A stretch of 64,000 nucleotides of DNA from Dicaeum eximium (lineage: Eukaryota > Chordata > Aves > Passeriformes > Dicaeidae), in assembly GCA_013396995.1 (NCBI GenBank), contig VWZP01009943.1, forward strand, positions 496,001 through 560,000. Reading direction: 5' to 3'. This document shows, piece after piece, positions 40,085 to 52,188 of the stretch (its first letter is position 1; the number at the start of each line of letters is the position of its first letter). The notes beneath the pieces were generated by a model. The model worked only from the letters and a program-made list of their open reading frames with translations, was not told where the DNA came from and did no database searches. The translations under genes were made by a program, and so were the position numbers.

Positions 40085-42126
40085 TGTTTAAATTAAATTA
40101 AGTATTTAGATGATGTGCCCTTTTATTGTCTGTAAAATGCATGAAAGTAAAAACATTCAGCAATATTATAGATGTGTTTTCTTAGATTTGCCTTGTTTTA
40201 CTGTATAATCCCCTCAAACTTCACTGGTTTTCATTGCAGTAGTAGTTCTTCCCATACACCTTCCATTATGCCTTAGAGATTCCATTATTTATTTTAATAT
40301 GAAGAACACTATAAAAAGAAAGTATTTATAAAATGTACCATGAAATTCCTTAAGGAATGGGTTTTTATATCATTCTAAGAAAATAATCTCTGAATTCTAG
40401 TAATAAAGAAAGAACATCACTTCATAGTAAATACAGGATAAGAATTGTGCACATCTTCTGTTAAATGTAGTAACACCAAATATATTTTATTCTTTGTACA
40501 GCAAATGTTCCCTAGAATAATCCTTTCAAAGAAGGAAGCTTTGCTAGGTTATTTTTACAACTGAACTAGAAAGCAATGAAGTGAGTACGTCAGTGTTGGC
40601 CAGTTGGGTATATTTAGCAAAATAAAATCTTTGTTCCTCTTGTTCAGCAGCCTTAAATATTGTCATGACACTCTTTTTTCAGCAAAAGAGAATTATTTGA
40701 GAGGCTGAGAATTTCTAAAGTTAAACCAGTATCTGTAAAAAAGAAATCCATTGTACAATAAAAAATACAAAACCAGATTTACTTAACTTTAAAAACTACC
40801 ATTTTCTTCAATACACCTTGGTCTTCTCCTGGAACCATTACTGCTTCCACTAAATTTAATAGACATCAGAAAAGTATCACAGCAGCATTTTTTAGAACAA
40901 CAAATAAAAGTTTTAGATTATGAATCATTAGTATGAGAAACAAAAAAAAAAGAAGAGCACAGGTATAGTTCTTTGTGGTTTTTTGTTCGGTCATTTGGGA
41001 AAAAATATTTTATGAAGATTTCATAGTGAACTTTAATGTTTCATAGCAGAATTTGAAATTATCATGAAAAAAACCCTACATCTAGCCAATACATGTGTCT
41101 ACAGGCATATTTCTCACTATAATATGGCAGTGAAGTTTAATTTGGGAATTATATGAACCTTTCCCCTGCTTTCTTATATTGCATCAAATTTCACAATCCA
41201 AGTGAATTTCACAGATATAAGTTAGCAATATGAAAAACATGGTAGAAGTAAAATAACTAAAAGTTAAATAAACATATGCCATTTTAAGAGTGCCATCACT
41301 AAATAATCATGGATATAAAGAAAAATTATGATGGCATTCATTTTCCTGTTCCAGAAATACTTCTTCATATGCATCTTGACATCACTAAGATACAAATTTA
41401 ATACTAGCTTGGAGCTAATAATATTAATAATGGAAGACACAATGTCAGGACTCAACACCTGGTCTATGGATACCTTTCTACAGTACATAAAGTATTGAAA
41501 TTGAGCTCATCTTTGAGTATTTCTCTTTTTTTTATAGTATTGATGCAAAGGGAGGTCAAATATGAGCAAGACATACACAGTTTTCACATAAATGACAATT
41601 TCTTATTTTTGAGAAAAGACAGAATCTGAAGAGATTCTTCAATTCTAAACAATGCTCTGAAGACTGTGTTCAGACTCCCATCCAACCCATGCTGAATTTT
41701 AATGAAAGAGCTACTGAGACTTGCAATATTGGCACAATTTTCAGCTAAGTCTGAAATTAAAATTTGAAATTAGTAATCAGATGCATGGATTTGTGACATT
41801 CCCTGGATGAAGAACAAATGAAGAATAAAAAAATAACTGATAATTTTTGGAGTTTGCTGCCACAGGAAGCTGTAGAGGAAGTAACATTTAGCAGTTTATA
41901 AATCAACTGTCCCTGAATTTGTTTAAAAAGATGCTGTACAGATTCAGGTACTATTTAATGGAAAGAAACATACCCAATGTCTCTCAATGCTGAGGAACAA
42001 AGGGAAGGGCACACAGGTAGGGAAACCAACTGATAGTTCGCAAGTTGTATTGCCAGTTTTGAAAAGAGATTGTGAAGTAAATGTTTTCTTTGTCAGAGAG
42101 TTACAGTAATTAGCCTTATATTTACA

Positions 42127-42256
42127 GAATCACAGAATATTCTGAGTTGGAAGGGACCCACAAGGATTATCAAGTCTGACTCTTAAGTGAGTGGCCCATA
42201 GAGGGATCAAACTCACAACCTTGGTGTTATCAGCACCATACTTTATCCAATTGATT
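42127..42256 (-). mobile_element. tRNA-Ile-derived SINE with CR1 tail (TguSINE1-like)
   Basis: The left part (42127-42190) is the reverse complement of a CR1 3' end: 'agaatcacagaatattctga' and 'gggacccacaagg'. The right part (42192-42254) is the reverse complement of a tRNA-Ile gene: 'tggcccata', 'gagggatcaaac', 'aaccttggtgttatcagcac', 'tatccaattga'. On the minus strand this gives a tRNA-like head with a decayed B box (agtttgatccc) and an Ile-type anticodon loop reading ctgataac. The CR1-like tail follows directly. A tRNA-Ile head joined to a CR1 tail is the defining structure of TguSINE1, which uses CR1 enzymes for transposition. The 5' end of the head has decayed. Confidence 0.88.
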
Positions 42257-45104
42257 TATAAATCTGTGGTTTAATACATCTCCCAGCTACCCTTCTACCA
42301 GAGCCCTCAACAAAGGACTTCATATCAAGATTTACTTTGGCTTGCAAAAATCTGGGGCTAGGCTTACTTTCTTGTATTTGTTCTTAGTTGAAAGTACTGA
42401 CCCTTTTAAACCTTCTATGCTGAAGAAGAATCCAAACTATTTTGTTTTAAAAGTGTTATTAATTTTGACTTTAATGTTATAATCTCATTCTAGTGTGGAA
42501 AAAAATAAAACACAGACTTTTTGCTACATGATGAATGTTAGTTCTTGGTAATGTTGCTTTTTCAAGTAAAATCTCTGTCAGGAATTTTTAAGAGGCGTAC
42601 AACATAATGTCCTTAAAACCATTTACTGCATTTAACAGACCACAAGCCCTTCTGTAACACTGACATCTCCATAAATTTATATCCGTAATTTAATGACATT
42701 TCCTTTAACTTTCTTGCATTGATTTGCACTCAATTTATAACTCCTTACACTCACTTCACAGGTCTATACTGCATTTTCCAAAAGGTAACTATATTTAAAT
42801 GCCCAAAAGATTAATCCTAAAAATCCCAGGGATTATTACTGCCTGCTATTTTCAGTAAGGTTTAAAAAGTAGGCAATAGTAATAATACAATGCTTAGTAG
42901 CTTTACAACCAGGTTGATTACAAATGGGGACAGGTAACCTGAAAAAGACACAGAAAGAAACCAGGAAAAAAAGGAGACATTAAAAGGCATTATCTGCTCT
43001 GACAGAAAAGATAATTGATTATCCTTATAGACTTGCTTACTTCTGATACTGTTCCATAACCCATCCTAAATTTAGGTATCAATAAAGGAACTGTGTCAGG
43101 AGTTCCCAGTATAGTCAATACTATCAGTGGAGCTTAGATTTTTGTTGCCCCATTTCTAATGTGTTTATCTGAATTAGAGCTGAATTGCTCTGTTACACAC
43201 ACTCAGTGTTAATGCAGCAAACCATTAGGTTAAGATGAATTTTCAGGCTGGACAGTGGCTGAAGCCCCTATACAAAACACTGTCCACTGTTTCAAAATAC
43301 AAGTGTCTAATTAAGTAATTAGCTAAACATGTATGTATTTAAATGTAAATATTGCTTTTATTTCTTCACTTTTGTGAGAGCTTCAGCAATCTCTTTCAAA
43401 CCCTCATCACAAAATACTGCCTGAAAATCCTCTTAGATCAATGTGGTGAGAATCTAATTAAATCAAGTTACCGAACTGTGTCCATAAACAGTGTTTTTAA
43501 TTCTGTCAACTTAGTATCACTAATGCCATCCATAAATTTTGTCACATTTACAAAGAAACCATGAAAAAGTCACAGTTTCACTACATAATAAGTTATGCTC
43601 TCTTGTGTGACTTTAATGGGCTCTGTTAGGATAACAGCAGCCAGCCAATTTAAAATGTTCAGGCTTCATTTTGTCAGCATCTGTGATCCAAGGGGTCATT
43701 CATTAAATTATGACCTTATTTCCTCTGTGTAGTTTAAGAGACAGAGAGGAAGGAAGGGAAAAAAGAAAATAATATTGAAAACAAAAGAACAGTATGGAAG
43801 CTCCCCAATATTATTATCTGCATGTATAGCTCATTTAACAGATGTCTAATCTCAACAGGATGAAAATTTGACTGTAAAACTGAAGACCCTTGTTGGTCAA
43901 CTACCATAGTTTTCCAAAAGGAGTGTCCAAATAGGGTACAGTGAAAAGTAGGAAATCTCATCCTGAAATTTAAGATATAACACAGAAAATACTTTTTTTC
44001 TGAGCAGTAGCAAATTGCATGTAAAAAATCCTTAAAACTATATGGTGAAACATACTCAAATAATTTCACTACTATTTGGTCACCTAGTTTAGGGACAAAA
44101 GTGGAAATTTATGTAGAAATATGTTTTTATTCTAATTAAATTACATGTAATTTATTTGGCCCATCATTTAACATAAAATGTCTAAGGATAATTGATAAAA
44201 AACTCATTTCTGTAAGTGCTCGTTTTTCTCCACTGACTAGAGAGAAATTCTGGTGAGTAGGCTTGATTTATGATATCTAACTATTAAAACAATAGAGATA
44301 ATTGGAGTAAGTTTAATGCAGAAACCCCCCTTGAGGCGACAAAGAAATCTATGTAGTGTTTCTTGAATAATGATGCTTTTGTCCAAAATCAGCATCCCTA
44401 GGCACGACAGAATATAAATAAGATTAAAATAATAAGTTAGAGGCTTCATCCTTAAGCCTTCATTAGAGACTTCTGAAACAAAAACAAGACATAAGATGCT
44501 CTGAAGGAAGGAAACAGACTTGCTCACTGGCCAAACTTTAATAGATGAACTAGTCTGTTGTAATCTGTTTAAGGAAGTCTGCAATGATAAAGCAAAACAA
44601 ACAAAACAAGAAGTACAATAAAGTTGTCACAATCTTCTCTCTAGAATTGCTGCTGAATAGACACTCCACCAAAGTGCAGCTAGGATCAACAGAAGAAAAG
44701 AACAGTGTCAATCATATAATTTTTCCTTCATCACAGACCTGTTCTCAGCTTCCTTGTTTTCTCTCTGACATCTCTGAAGGTATTTATTACGACTGGTTGA
44801 AAGAGGCATGATTGGCATCCCAAGATGTGCACACTCAGATGAAGTGGGGGATGCAAAACAGTTCATTTTTCAGTAGCATATTATCTATGGCTTGGGCGTG
44901 ACCTCAGATACAGATAACAATCTAAGCATCAAAACCCCTGGAGACAAACCTAAACATCTTTCTTTAGCATATAACTTCCATATAAATCCCTGTTACATTG
45001 GTTGAAGTTGTAAAAATTCCTTTCAGCTTATTAGAATGAACCTGAATATAGCAACCCAAAACCAGTAAGAAAACAACTTCAGGAAGGGATCTTATTATTG
45101 CCAC
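42257..45104. other. Intronic stretch with no recognised feature
   Basis: About 2.8 kb of AT-rich sequence. Minus-strand frames of 111 and 115 codons (43734-44069, 44237-44584) show no resemblance to known proteins and no convincing splice sites. They are compatible with chance. Confidence 0.55.
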
Positions 45105-45180
45105 GCAATGGGTTGGGTTGAAGGAGACTTTGAAAGGTCATGTAATCCAACCCCTCTGCCACAGGCAAGAATACAAAGGT
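45105..45180 (-). mobile_element. Short CR1 LINE 3'-end fragment
   Basis: 'gcaatgggttgggttgaagg', 'gaaaggtcatgtaatccaac' and 'ccctctgccacaggcaag' are the reverse complement of the last 75 or so bases of a CR1. The copy is cut off at both sides. Confidence 0.85.
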
Positions 45181-48100
45181 CATGATGATTTTTTTTTTAA
45201 TGGGTCCTAAATAGAACAAATTCCTACACCATATACATGACTAAGGTGGTGAACTATCATAATCTCCAATTAGAACTTTACCATTCTAGGGAGGGGACCT
45301 TCAGTTGCTGCATATACACTCCATGCAAACTGATTAACATGGATTTTGTTTTCAAATAAAATAGTGTGTCACTCTAGGATCTAAAACATTTATAAAGACC
45401 ATAAACACATCCATAAATTAATATATTAAAAGAATGTAAATACAATATTATATATTTGATTTTTTAATAAGGTGTAAAATACATCCATTTAAAATTTTCC
45501 CTTTTGCTCTTTTTTAAGTCTTCTGATTTTCTGAACTGTTTTAAAATATATATCAGATTTGGATCCTAAAGGGAAAATTTGACAATATATTCTGGACTTG
45601 CAAGAGCAAAATGGGGATTACAGTCTCTCTTCTCACAGACAATATGAACATCATTTACTCTAAGGAATTACAACAAGGATTCCAAATCCTTTCTGATTCT
45701 GGGCTCTCAGCAGTCCCAACCACTGCTTTTGTTCCAAGTCACTGGGAAAAAGGAAAAATTACTGATTTTCATAAAGAACATACACATTTAAGAACTTTGG
45801 CAGGGGGTGAGAGTAATATGCTGCAGTCATTCTGTTTCTGCATGCCAACTGTTTCTAAATCTGACCTCTGTGTTTCCATAAAGGATACTTCCCAAATCAA
45901 TCGTGTAATCTGAAATTGTTCGACAAGTATTACATACACATAATCATAATTATTAAATTATTATGCAAGACTCTTATTTGCCAGTTTGTCTATCAAAGAT
46001 ACTTTTAAAAAATTATGATCTCACCAATTCATATTTGTTGAAATTTTTGATATAACAGTTCTCAAATTCTGAGTGTGTTTTATTTTCTTCCTAAGTCAAA
46101 GATCATTTTGAATATCAGCTACTCATACGAGTCTATGTTAGTTCACCTTTTGTACTTGGATCAAATTTCCATAGCAATCTCCAAATCAGTTTATTTTTAG
46201 AAAACACATGGGAGACCAATCAGCAATATATGATTACAACCATCATAACCCAGTTGTGCTCAAAAGCGTTCTTCATGAGATAACATTAAATATTGTACAA
46301 CTTCTAGCTTCATGTAGATGAAGCTCATGATAAAAGCAGTATTGATGTGTTTTATTAATTCACTTTATCAACTGCAAGTATAAGACAAAGAACAAAACAG
46401 TAAAATAATAAAACCTTTACTCAGAACATTCCAGTATCAGTCGTATTACTATTAATATATCATAAAGCAGGAGTATAACTGGTAGATTAGATATACCAAG
46501 ATTGATTACTCCTAGACTGAAGTAACACTCTGTGCTAAGAAGAGCAAATGCTTGGTTTGTGTTCTCTGTATATCAGGAGCTGACACGTTTGCCAGACCTG
46601 CTGCTACCACCTAGAGAATGTACTTGTTGCTGCCATGTCACACCTCGTGAGCTTCAGCAAATAGTATATACAGCTGCACACAGGAATTGAAACAAGCCAC
46701 ACAGAAGAGCTAAATGTAGTTGCTAGCAGAAATTTCTCAAATAGCCCAGGAGGGCTTTTACAAATCAGGACTTGAAGAGTCCCTACAAATTTAAATTTCC
46801 CTTGGTGGTTAACTGCTGCTGCATTAGCAAATCTTATAAACTGGAAAACCTTGCTGAGCAGTCTCGCATATAGTTACAGTGTTGAAATGTGAAATACAAC
46901 TGTTAAGAGTCTTTGCAAGCTTTAAGTATTTTCAAATTTTAAAACCTGTCTCTAGATATCATGCAATAAGATAAGGGTCTTAGAAGGTTACAAGCGGCCC
47001 ATAAAAGATTGTTCTTAAAATTTCCTGGCATAGCAAAGTATTTAAAAGATGTTACAATAAATGTATGTCAACTATACCAACATTCTCCTTCAGTTATCAA
47101 AGGTGTGCATGCCGTTCCTATGAAGTAGTAGTAGTATTGACAAGGAACAATTAATATTCTTCACAACTTTTACAATGACATCACCACTCACAGTGAGGAA
47201 AATGTAGTTAACAACAAAGTCTATGGAAGCTATTTCTATTTTAATAAGACATGTGACACCATCTCATCATAAGCTGCATGGAACAATGAATTTAAATCTC
47301 TAATTCTGTCTCATCGATTCAGGTAAGCTATATCAATTAAGGATACAGAAAATAATTTGTAATCAGGTTTTCTCTGGTAACGTTAAACAGGTAAGCCTTT
47401 GAACTCAAGCAAAGTGCACACTAAAACAAATTTTCTGTGGAAAAAATACTGTTGTCAGCGTCCTATAGGACTGAGGAACACACTGTGCATGATCACACAT
47501 TTGAAAATCTTACAACAGTATTTCTTTACTAAGGTCAAACTCAGCACCAGTTTAAAAATAGCCTGTTCTGAGGGCGAAGGGGATCTTATGCAGACACAAA
47601 CATCACAGCAGGCCTTCTGGGTGTACAGGATGCTATTATCCTTTGCTTGCTGACAACATACTTCCCTTTATATGGCAAGACCACACTTCTGTCATTACAG
47701 TTGCCCTAGTTCTGGAAACATCAAAGTTATTGTTCTGAGAATGCCACTGATTTATACCTTAAAGCAAACATATAAAACAACACATAAAACAAGAAATATG
47801 CTCACTAGCTATCTCTTTTTTGCCTTAAGATATACACTATTAATTACTGAAACTCTAAATGGCATTATGTTATGGATGATGGGTTTATGAAAACAATACT
47901 TTTAAGTTTTCACTCCTACCTTTTCCCTTCCCTAGTCCAAAATTTTGCTTATATACTAATTTTTTACATTTCTCAAAGGTAGCAATAAAAAAGATACCTA
48001 CAATAGCAGGGAAAATCAGAGCTGAGTGGCAAGAGAATAGGCTGGTTAGAGTGTTCTGCTCCATATTGGAAGAGGACACGGGTCACATTCAAATCAATTT

Positions 48101-48854
48101 AAGTTCTATTTATGAAATAAATGAAAAAGATTTTTGTCAATTCTTCCTACATAAAGTCATTAAATTACAGACATGACATGAAAATTTGTAGGTAACCCCT
48201 GTCTTTGCTTCTAGTGTTCTATCAAATTAATTTTTTCACCTTCGTTTTAGGTGCCTTTTAAACTTTATTCCTGACACATTTTTCTCTGATTTTCAGTCCT
48301 TTATGAATAAATCCAGTAAGACTTCATTGAAAATTTAACAAGTGAGCAAACAACTGCCTGTGCACTTTAGCAGGCTTCACTTCTCACTTGGGAACCACTG
48401 TCCTTGTATATTGGCAAAGCATTTACCTTTACTATAGTATGTTAAGCATGCCCCAATCTTCGAACGTCTGCTTGCAGCTTCCACCCACACCACTGATTGT
48501 TGCACCACACACATCTATCTGCCTGAACCTACTCATTGTTTTTCCTTCAGAGAATTTACAGTCTAGTTATAAAACCTAAATGCAATCTTATCATTCTCTG
48601 TATGTTCAGCTATTAACAAAACGGGTTTTCAATGCATGGCTAGGTCTTTCAGAAGCAGTTCTAAGAAAAATATCACAACATCATATACAGAACAAGAGGT
48701 TTTTAGAAATTCCACTTCCATGCTACAAAACAAATTAAAAACATCATAATGCTTATTGTAAACATTAATTAGTAATGTTAGCCTTGATAGTGTATCGCTA
48801 TTATGCCTCACATCTTTAAAGTTCCATTGATGAAATTCCATTTGATGTAAACAA

Positions 48855-49138
48855 ACAGAACAAGTCAGGCTGGAAAGGACCTCTGGAAGTCATCTACTTC
48901 AGCTCATGGCCAAAATAGTTGCAACTGGACAGGCAGATGAGGATCCTCGGGTTTTTGCTGGTCCAGTTTCAATTAAGGCTGGAGTTTCATAGCCTCTCTG
49001 GCTATGTGGGATTCTAATTCTGCTTTTTTTCTCCCCCATGTGTATGTCAGAATGCCCCTTGCTGCAATTGTGGCCCCTGTTGCATCCTTCTGCTGTGCAT
49101 CTCTGAGAAGGACTTTTCTCTGTAGCTAATCATCAAGC
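48855..49138 (-). mobile_element. Diverged CR1 LINE 3' fragment
   Basis: It begins 'caagtcaggctggaaaggac' and 'ctctggaagtcatct', the reverse complement of a CR1 end. After an unclear middle part, 'ccccttgctgcaattgtggc' and 'tgctgtgcatctctgagaag' match the CR1 block just upstream of the 3' region. The middle (about 48930-49040) is too diverged to place with certainty. Confidence 0.72.
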
Positions 49139-49337
49139 AGACAATTGGCAATAATGATGAAGTCCCAAATACAAATACATATGCATGTTTTTAAAGCTAA
49201 ATGTTGTTCAATTGCACTTTTCAGGAACAGCTGATTGTGCATAAAAAACTAATGTTACTTTCATCAATATAATTTCCCTAGAAAATACAGTGATTATAAG
49301 GTTAATTATCATTTTAAATCTGATGATTTGCCATTCC

Positions 49338-49360
49338 CTTGCCTTTGCCTTTGCCTTTGC
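49338..49360. repeat. (GCCTTT)n hexanucleotide repeat, about 3.5 units
   Basis: Perfect tandem GCCTTT units. Translated in either direction it gives an alternating two-residue repeat (AKAKAK on the minus strand), which explains an odd-looking short frame here. Confidence 0.9.
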
Positions 49361-52164
49361 TAACAGGTTGAAAAACAAAAAACAAAGCCAAGACTGCTTA
49401 TTACATGCAAAAATATTCATGCCCGCAATATACTCAGCACAGGTCAAGACCCATGGTTTTTCTTCCAACTTCACCAATTAGATTGGAAATAAATATTTTT
49501 CATGTGTAAGCAAAATTCACTTTGTCAGCATATGTGTAGTTAATTGAAAGATTCCTAGAAGAAACATTCTGTAGTTAATATTTATGGTTGCTCATAATAG
49601 AACTGACTAAACTGGCTTAAGGGAAGTTATTACTGAAAGAAACAAAGTCAGCTGTAGCAGTATTTAATCTATAATTTGTCCAAAACCACAATGTTTAAAA
49701 TATCCTGTAAAATAAAATATCACCTTAGTATTTCCTAAATTGTACACAAAATTAAAACAGGCTAACTGCCAAAAAATTTTTGATAAAATGTATTTAGGTA
49801 TCTTTTTGCATACAAAGAACCAATTTCATTTGATAAATTGCTTACATAAAGAATTTAAAATATAAATAATCAGGCTTCATCTCTTAAGAAAAATTACTGT
49901 ATTCTAGGATTCAAGAACTGCCAAATCATACTGTAACATCCTACCTATATCTCTCTGTTAGAGCTTTCATACTACTGCAGGTAGCAGAACTTAGCATTGG
50001 AATATGAAAGCCTTGATGCCAAGGAACTGGATCTCTTTGAAAGATAATGGTTTCATATGGAAAAGAGAGAGTAAGCTGATTTCCAGAGTTATTCTAGAAA
50101 AAAAAATCATTACTCCTCCTCCTCATAAGTATAGAACAACTGCTTCATAATAGGTGATATAGCATCTTTAGGTCCAAAATGTATATAATTCACAACCCAG
50201 TAAAGCAATATGAAAGGTAAACACTTAAAATAGTGAGTTTATCTTAAACTGAATCTAACATCTCATAAATTCAGTATTCATCATTTCTTAAGTGCAGTGG
50301 AACCTAACATTAAGTACTTTGATTTGTTATCTTCTCTAGGAATCATAGTCAGAACCTTGGTTTCACTTTCAAGGGAAGAAAATTACTTTAACAAAGTATC
50401 AGTTTAACAATCCTGTAAAGTGTCAAGGTATCTGATCAGCAGGTTAAACAGAGTATGTATTCAGAGCATATATTTTAAAATTATGGTCCATCTATATTTA
50501 TCATGATCAGAAATACACTTGATCTAAAGTGCAAGAATAACCATATGAATACCCATTAATTTTTTTATCCTATATCATCACAGATTTTCACTCTGAATTT
50601 ACGTCAGAAGGAGGTGTCTAATCTGAATCCCCTACAGAGAATGAGCACTGGAATTTCTCATTAGTTGCTGAAACAATCATATTGCTTGCCACTTCCAGCA
50701 ATGAGATTCTGTAGCTGATTTCACTGACTGTAAAACCTTTCCTAGTTCCAAGTACCCATAAGTAATGCCAGTCATAAATAACCAGTAATTACTTCTCAGC
50801 AGTTGGAAAGGTACAGAGAAACAAAAGGTATCAAATATTTTTCTATAAGAGTTGCCAAAGTTTCTTAAGGTTCAAGGAAAAAACATTCAGGAAACATATA
50901 CTGTTACCTTTCTGTACATGCATGGCAGCAGATTCTGCTACAGCAAAGCATATTCCTGGCACCCAAATTATAAATATTTCAAAAGGTAAAAGCAACATTT
51001 TTCTAAACCAAGGCAATTTCAAGCTCCTTTTGCTCCACGTGACCTTCACAGGGCAGTCAGCCATCCTACTGTAAGGCAGAGTTACAGGATCAGAGACAGC
51101 TTTGCAGCCAACCAAACCACCGCTGCAATTTCTGCAACATTCCAAGCAGCTGTCCATTTAGACCCAGGACCTCCAACATACTGTGATTGCCCATTATCTA
51201 AAAGAGTATAAAAAACTATTCTATGCTGTCCCATTTTTTAAAATTTCTATTGAAAAGGTAAAAAATATGTCACTTGGCAAAATAGGTTTTTTCCTCTTCT
51301 TCATTTGCCTGCTCACTAAAAGGTGAAGTAAAAATAATTAAATTGAATTAATAAATCAGTTAATTTTGAGATTGAGAATTACTGTTAACGCTCCTCTAAC
51401 AGCAGAACATAGGGCCTCCTTATGTAGCAATTAGCTGCTAACACCTGATCATCCTACAATTTGAAAATTACTACATAACCATTTTTTCTTACCATCTTTC
51501 TCACCTTCCAAAGAATCAGACTTACATATATTTTTGAGTAACTTCAAATTAACTTCTTGTAATTATTTATATCCTAATCTAGCTGAGTTGCAACACTACT
51601 ACAACTGACAGTTGTAAGTTCAGATAAATCAATATACTTATCAGTATATACAGTACCAATTCAGTAGCATCAAAATTAAAGCTGTTCTATACAGGATAAT
51701 CTCCAGATATGATTTTTAAGTATTTTGCTTCTGAGGTGGGTGAGACTGTAATTCCCCTCCACTTTCACTACAATGGGTCTTAAAGAAATGTTATTCTACT
51801 TACCTCAGAAGTAAATTCAACCAAAAACCATACTCTGTGCATCTGACTTTAATTATGTTTCTCAAGTCTCTCAATGCTGCATTTTAAATGAAACACAAAG
51901 ATTATATTATGTGCAGGAAGACCTAAAACAAACAAACTAACAAACAAACCAAGCCCAAAACCTAAAACAACTGGGTAACCAATGAAGTGGATTTAGCAAA
52001 CTTCCAATGTAGTATTCTAATAGATACTTTAAAAAATGATCAGCAAGCAATAATTTGTTTCTTAATTCAACAGCAAGGTAGTTAATTCAATAGAAAGGCC
52101 AATAAAATCAAAATCAACCAGAATATGAAGTTTGCATACCACCACTTACAATACTAGTCTTCCC

Positions 52165-52188
52165 AATCAATCAATCAATCAATCAATC
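52165..52188. repeat. (AATC)6 tetranucleotide microsatellite
   Basis: Six perfect AATC units, followed after two bases by two further imperfect units. Confidence 0.92.

Larger units (their letters stand above)
38149..42126. other. Intronic stretch; only low-complexity tracts recognised
   Basis: About 4 kb with a purine-rich tract at 38904-38955 and a G-rich tract at 40054-40084. A segment near 41845-41945 ('gagtttgctgccacaggaag') might be a relic of an old CR1, but the match is too weak to annotate. No coding exon was found. Confidence 0.55.

Noticed and set aside
41845..41945. A possible old CR1 fragment ('gagtttgctgccacaggaag')
   Set aside because: Only one short block resembles CR1, and the flanks do not continue the consensus well enough to annotate.
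42192..42254. A tRNA-Ile gene on the minus strand
   Set aside because: The 5' acceptor stem is missing, the A and B boxes have decayed, and a CR1 tail follows directly. It is the head of a SINE, not a working tRNA gene.
44237..44584. A 115-codon minus-strand open frame
   Set aside because: Its length is within chance for 64 kb of AT-rich DNA, with no recognisable domain, no convincing splice sites and biased only toward residues encoded by AT-rich codons.
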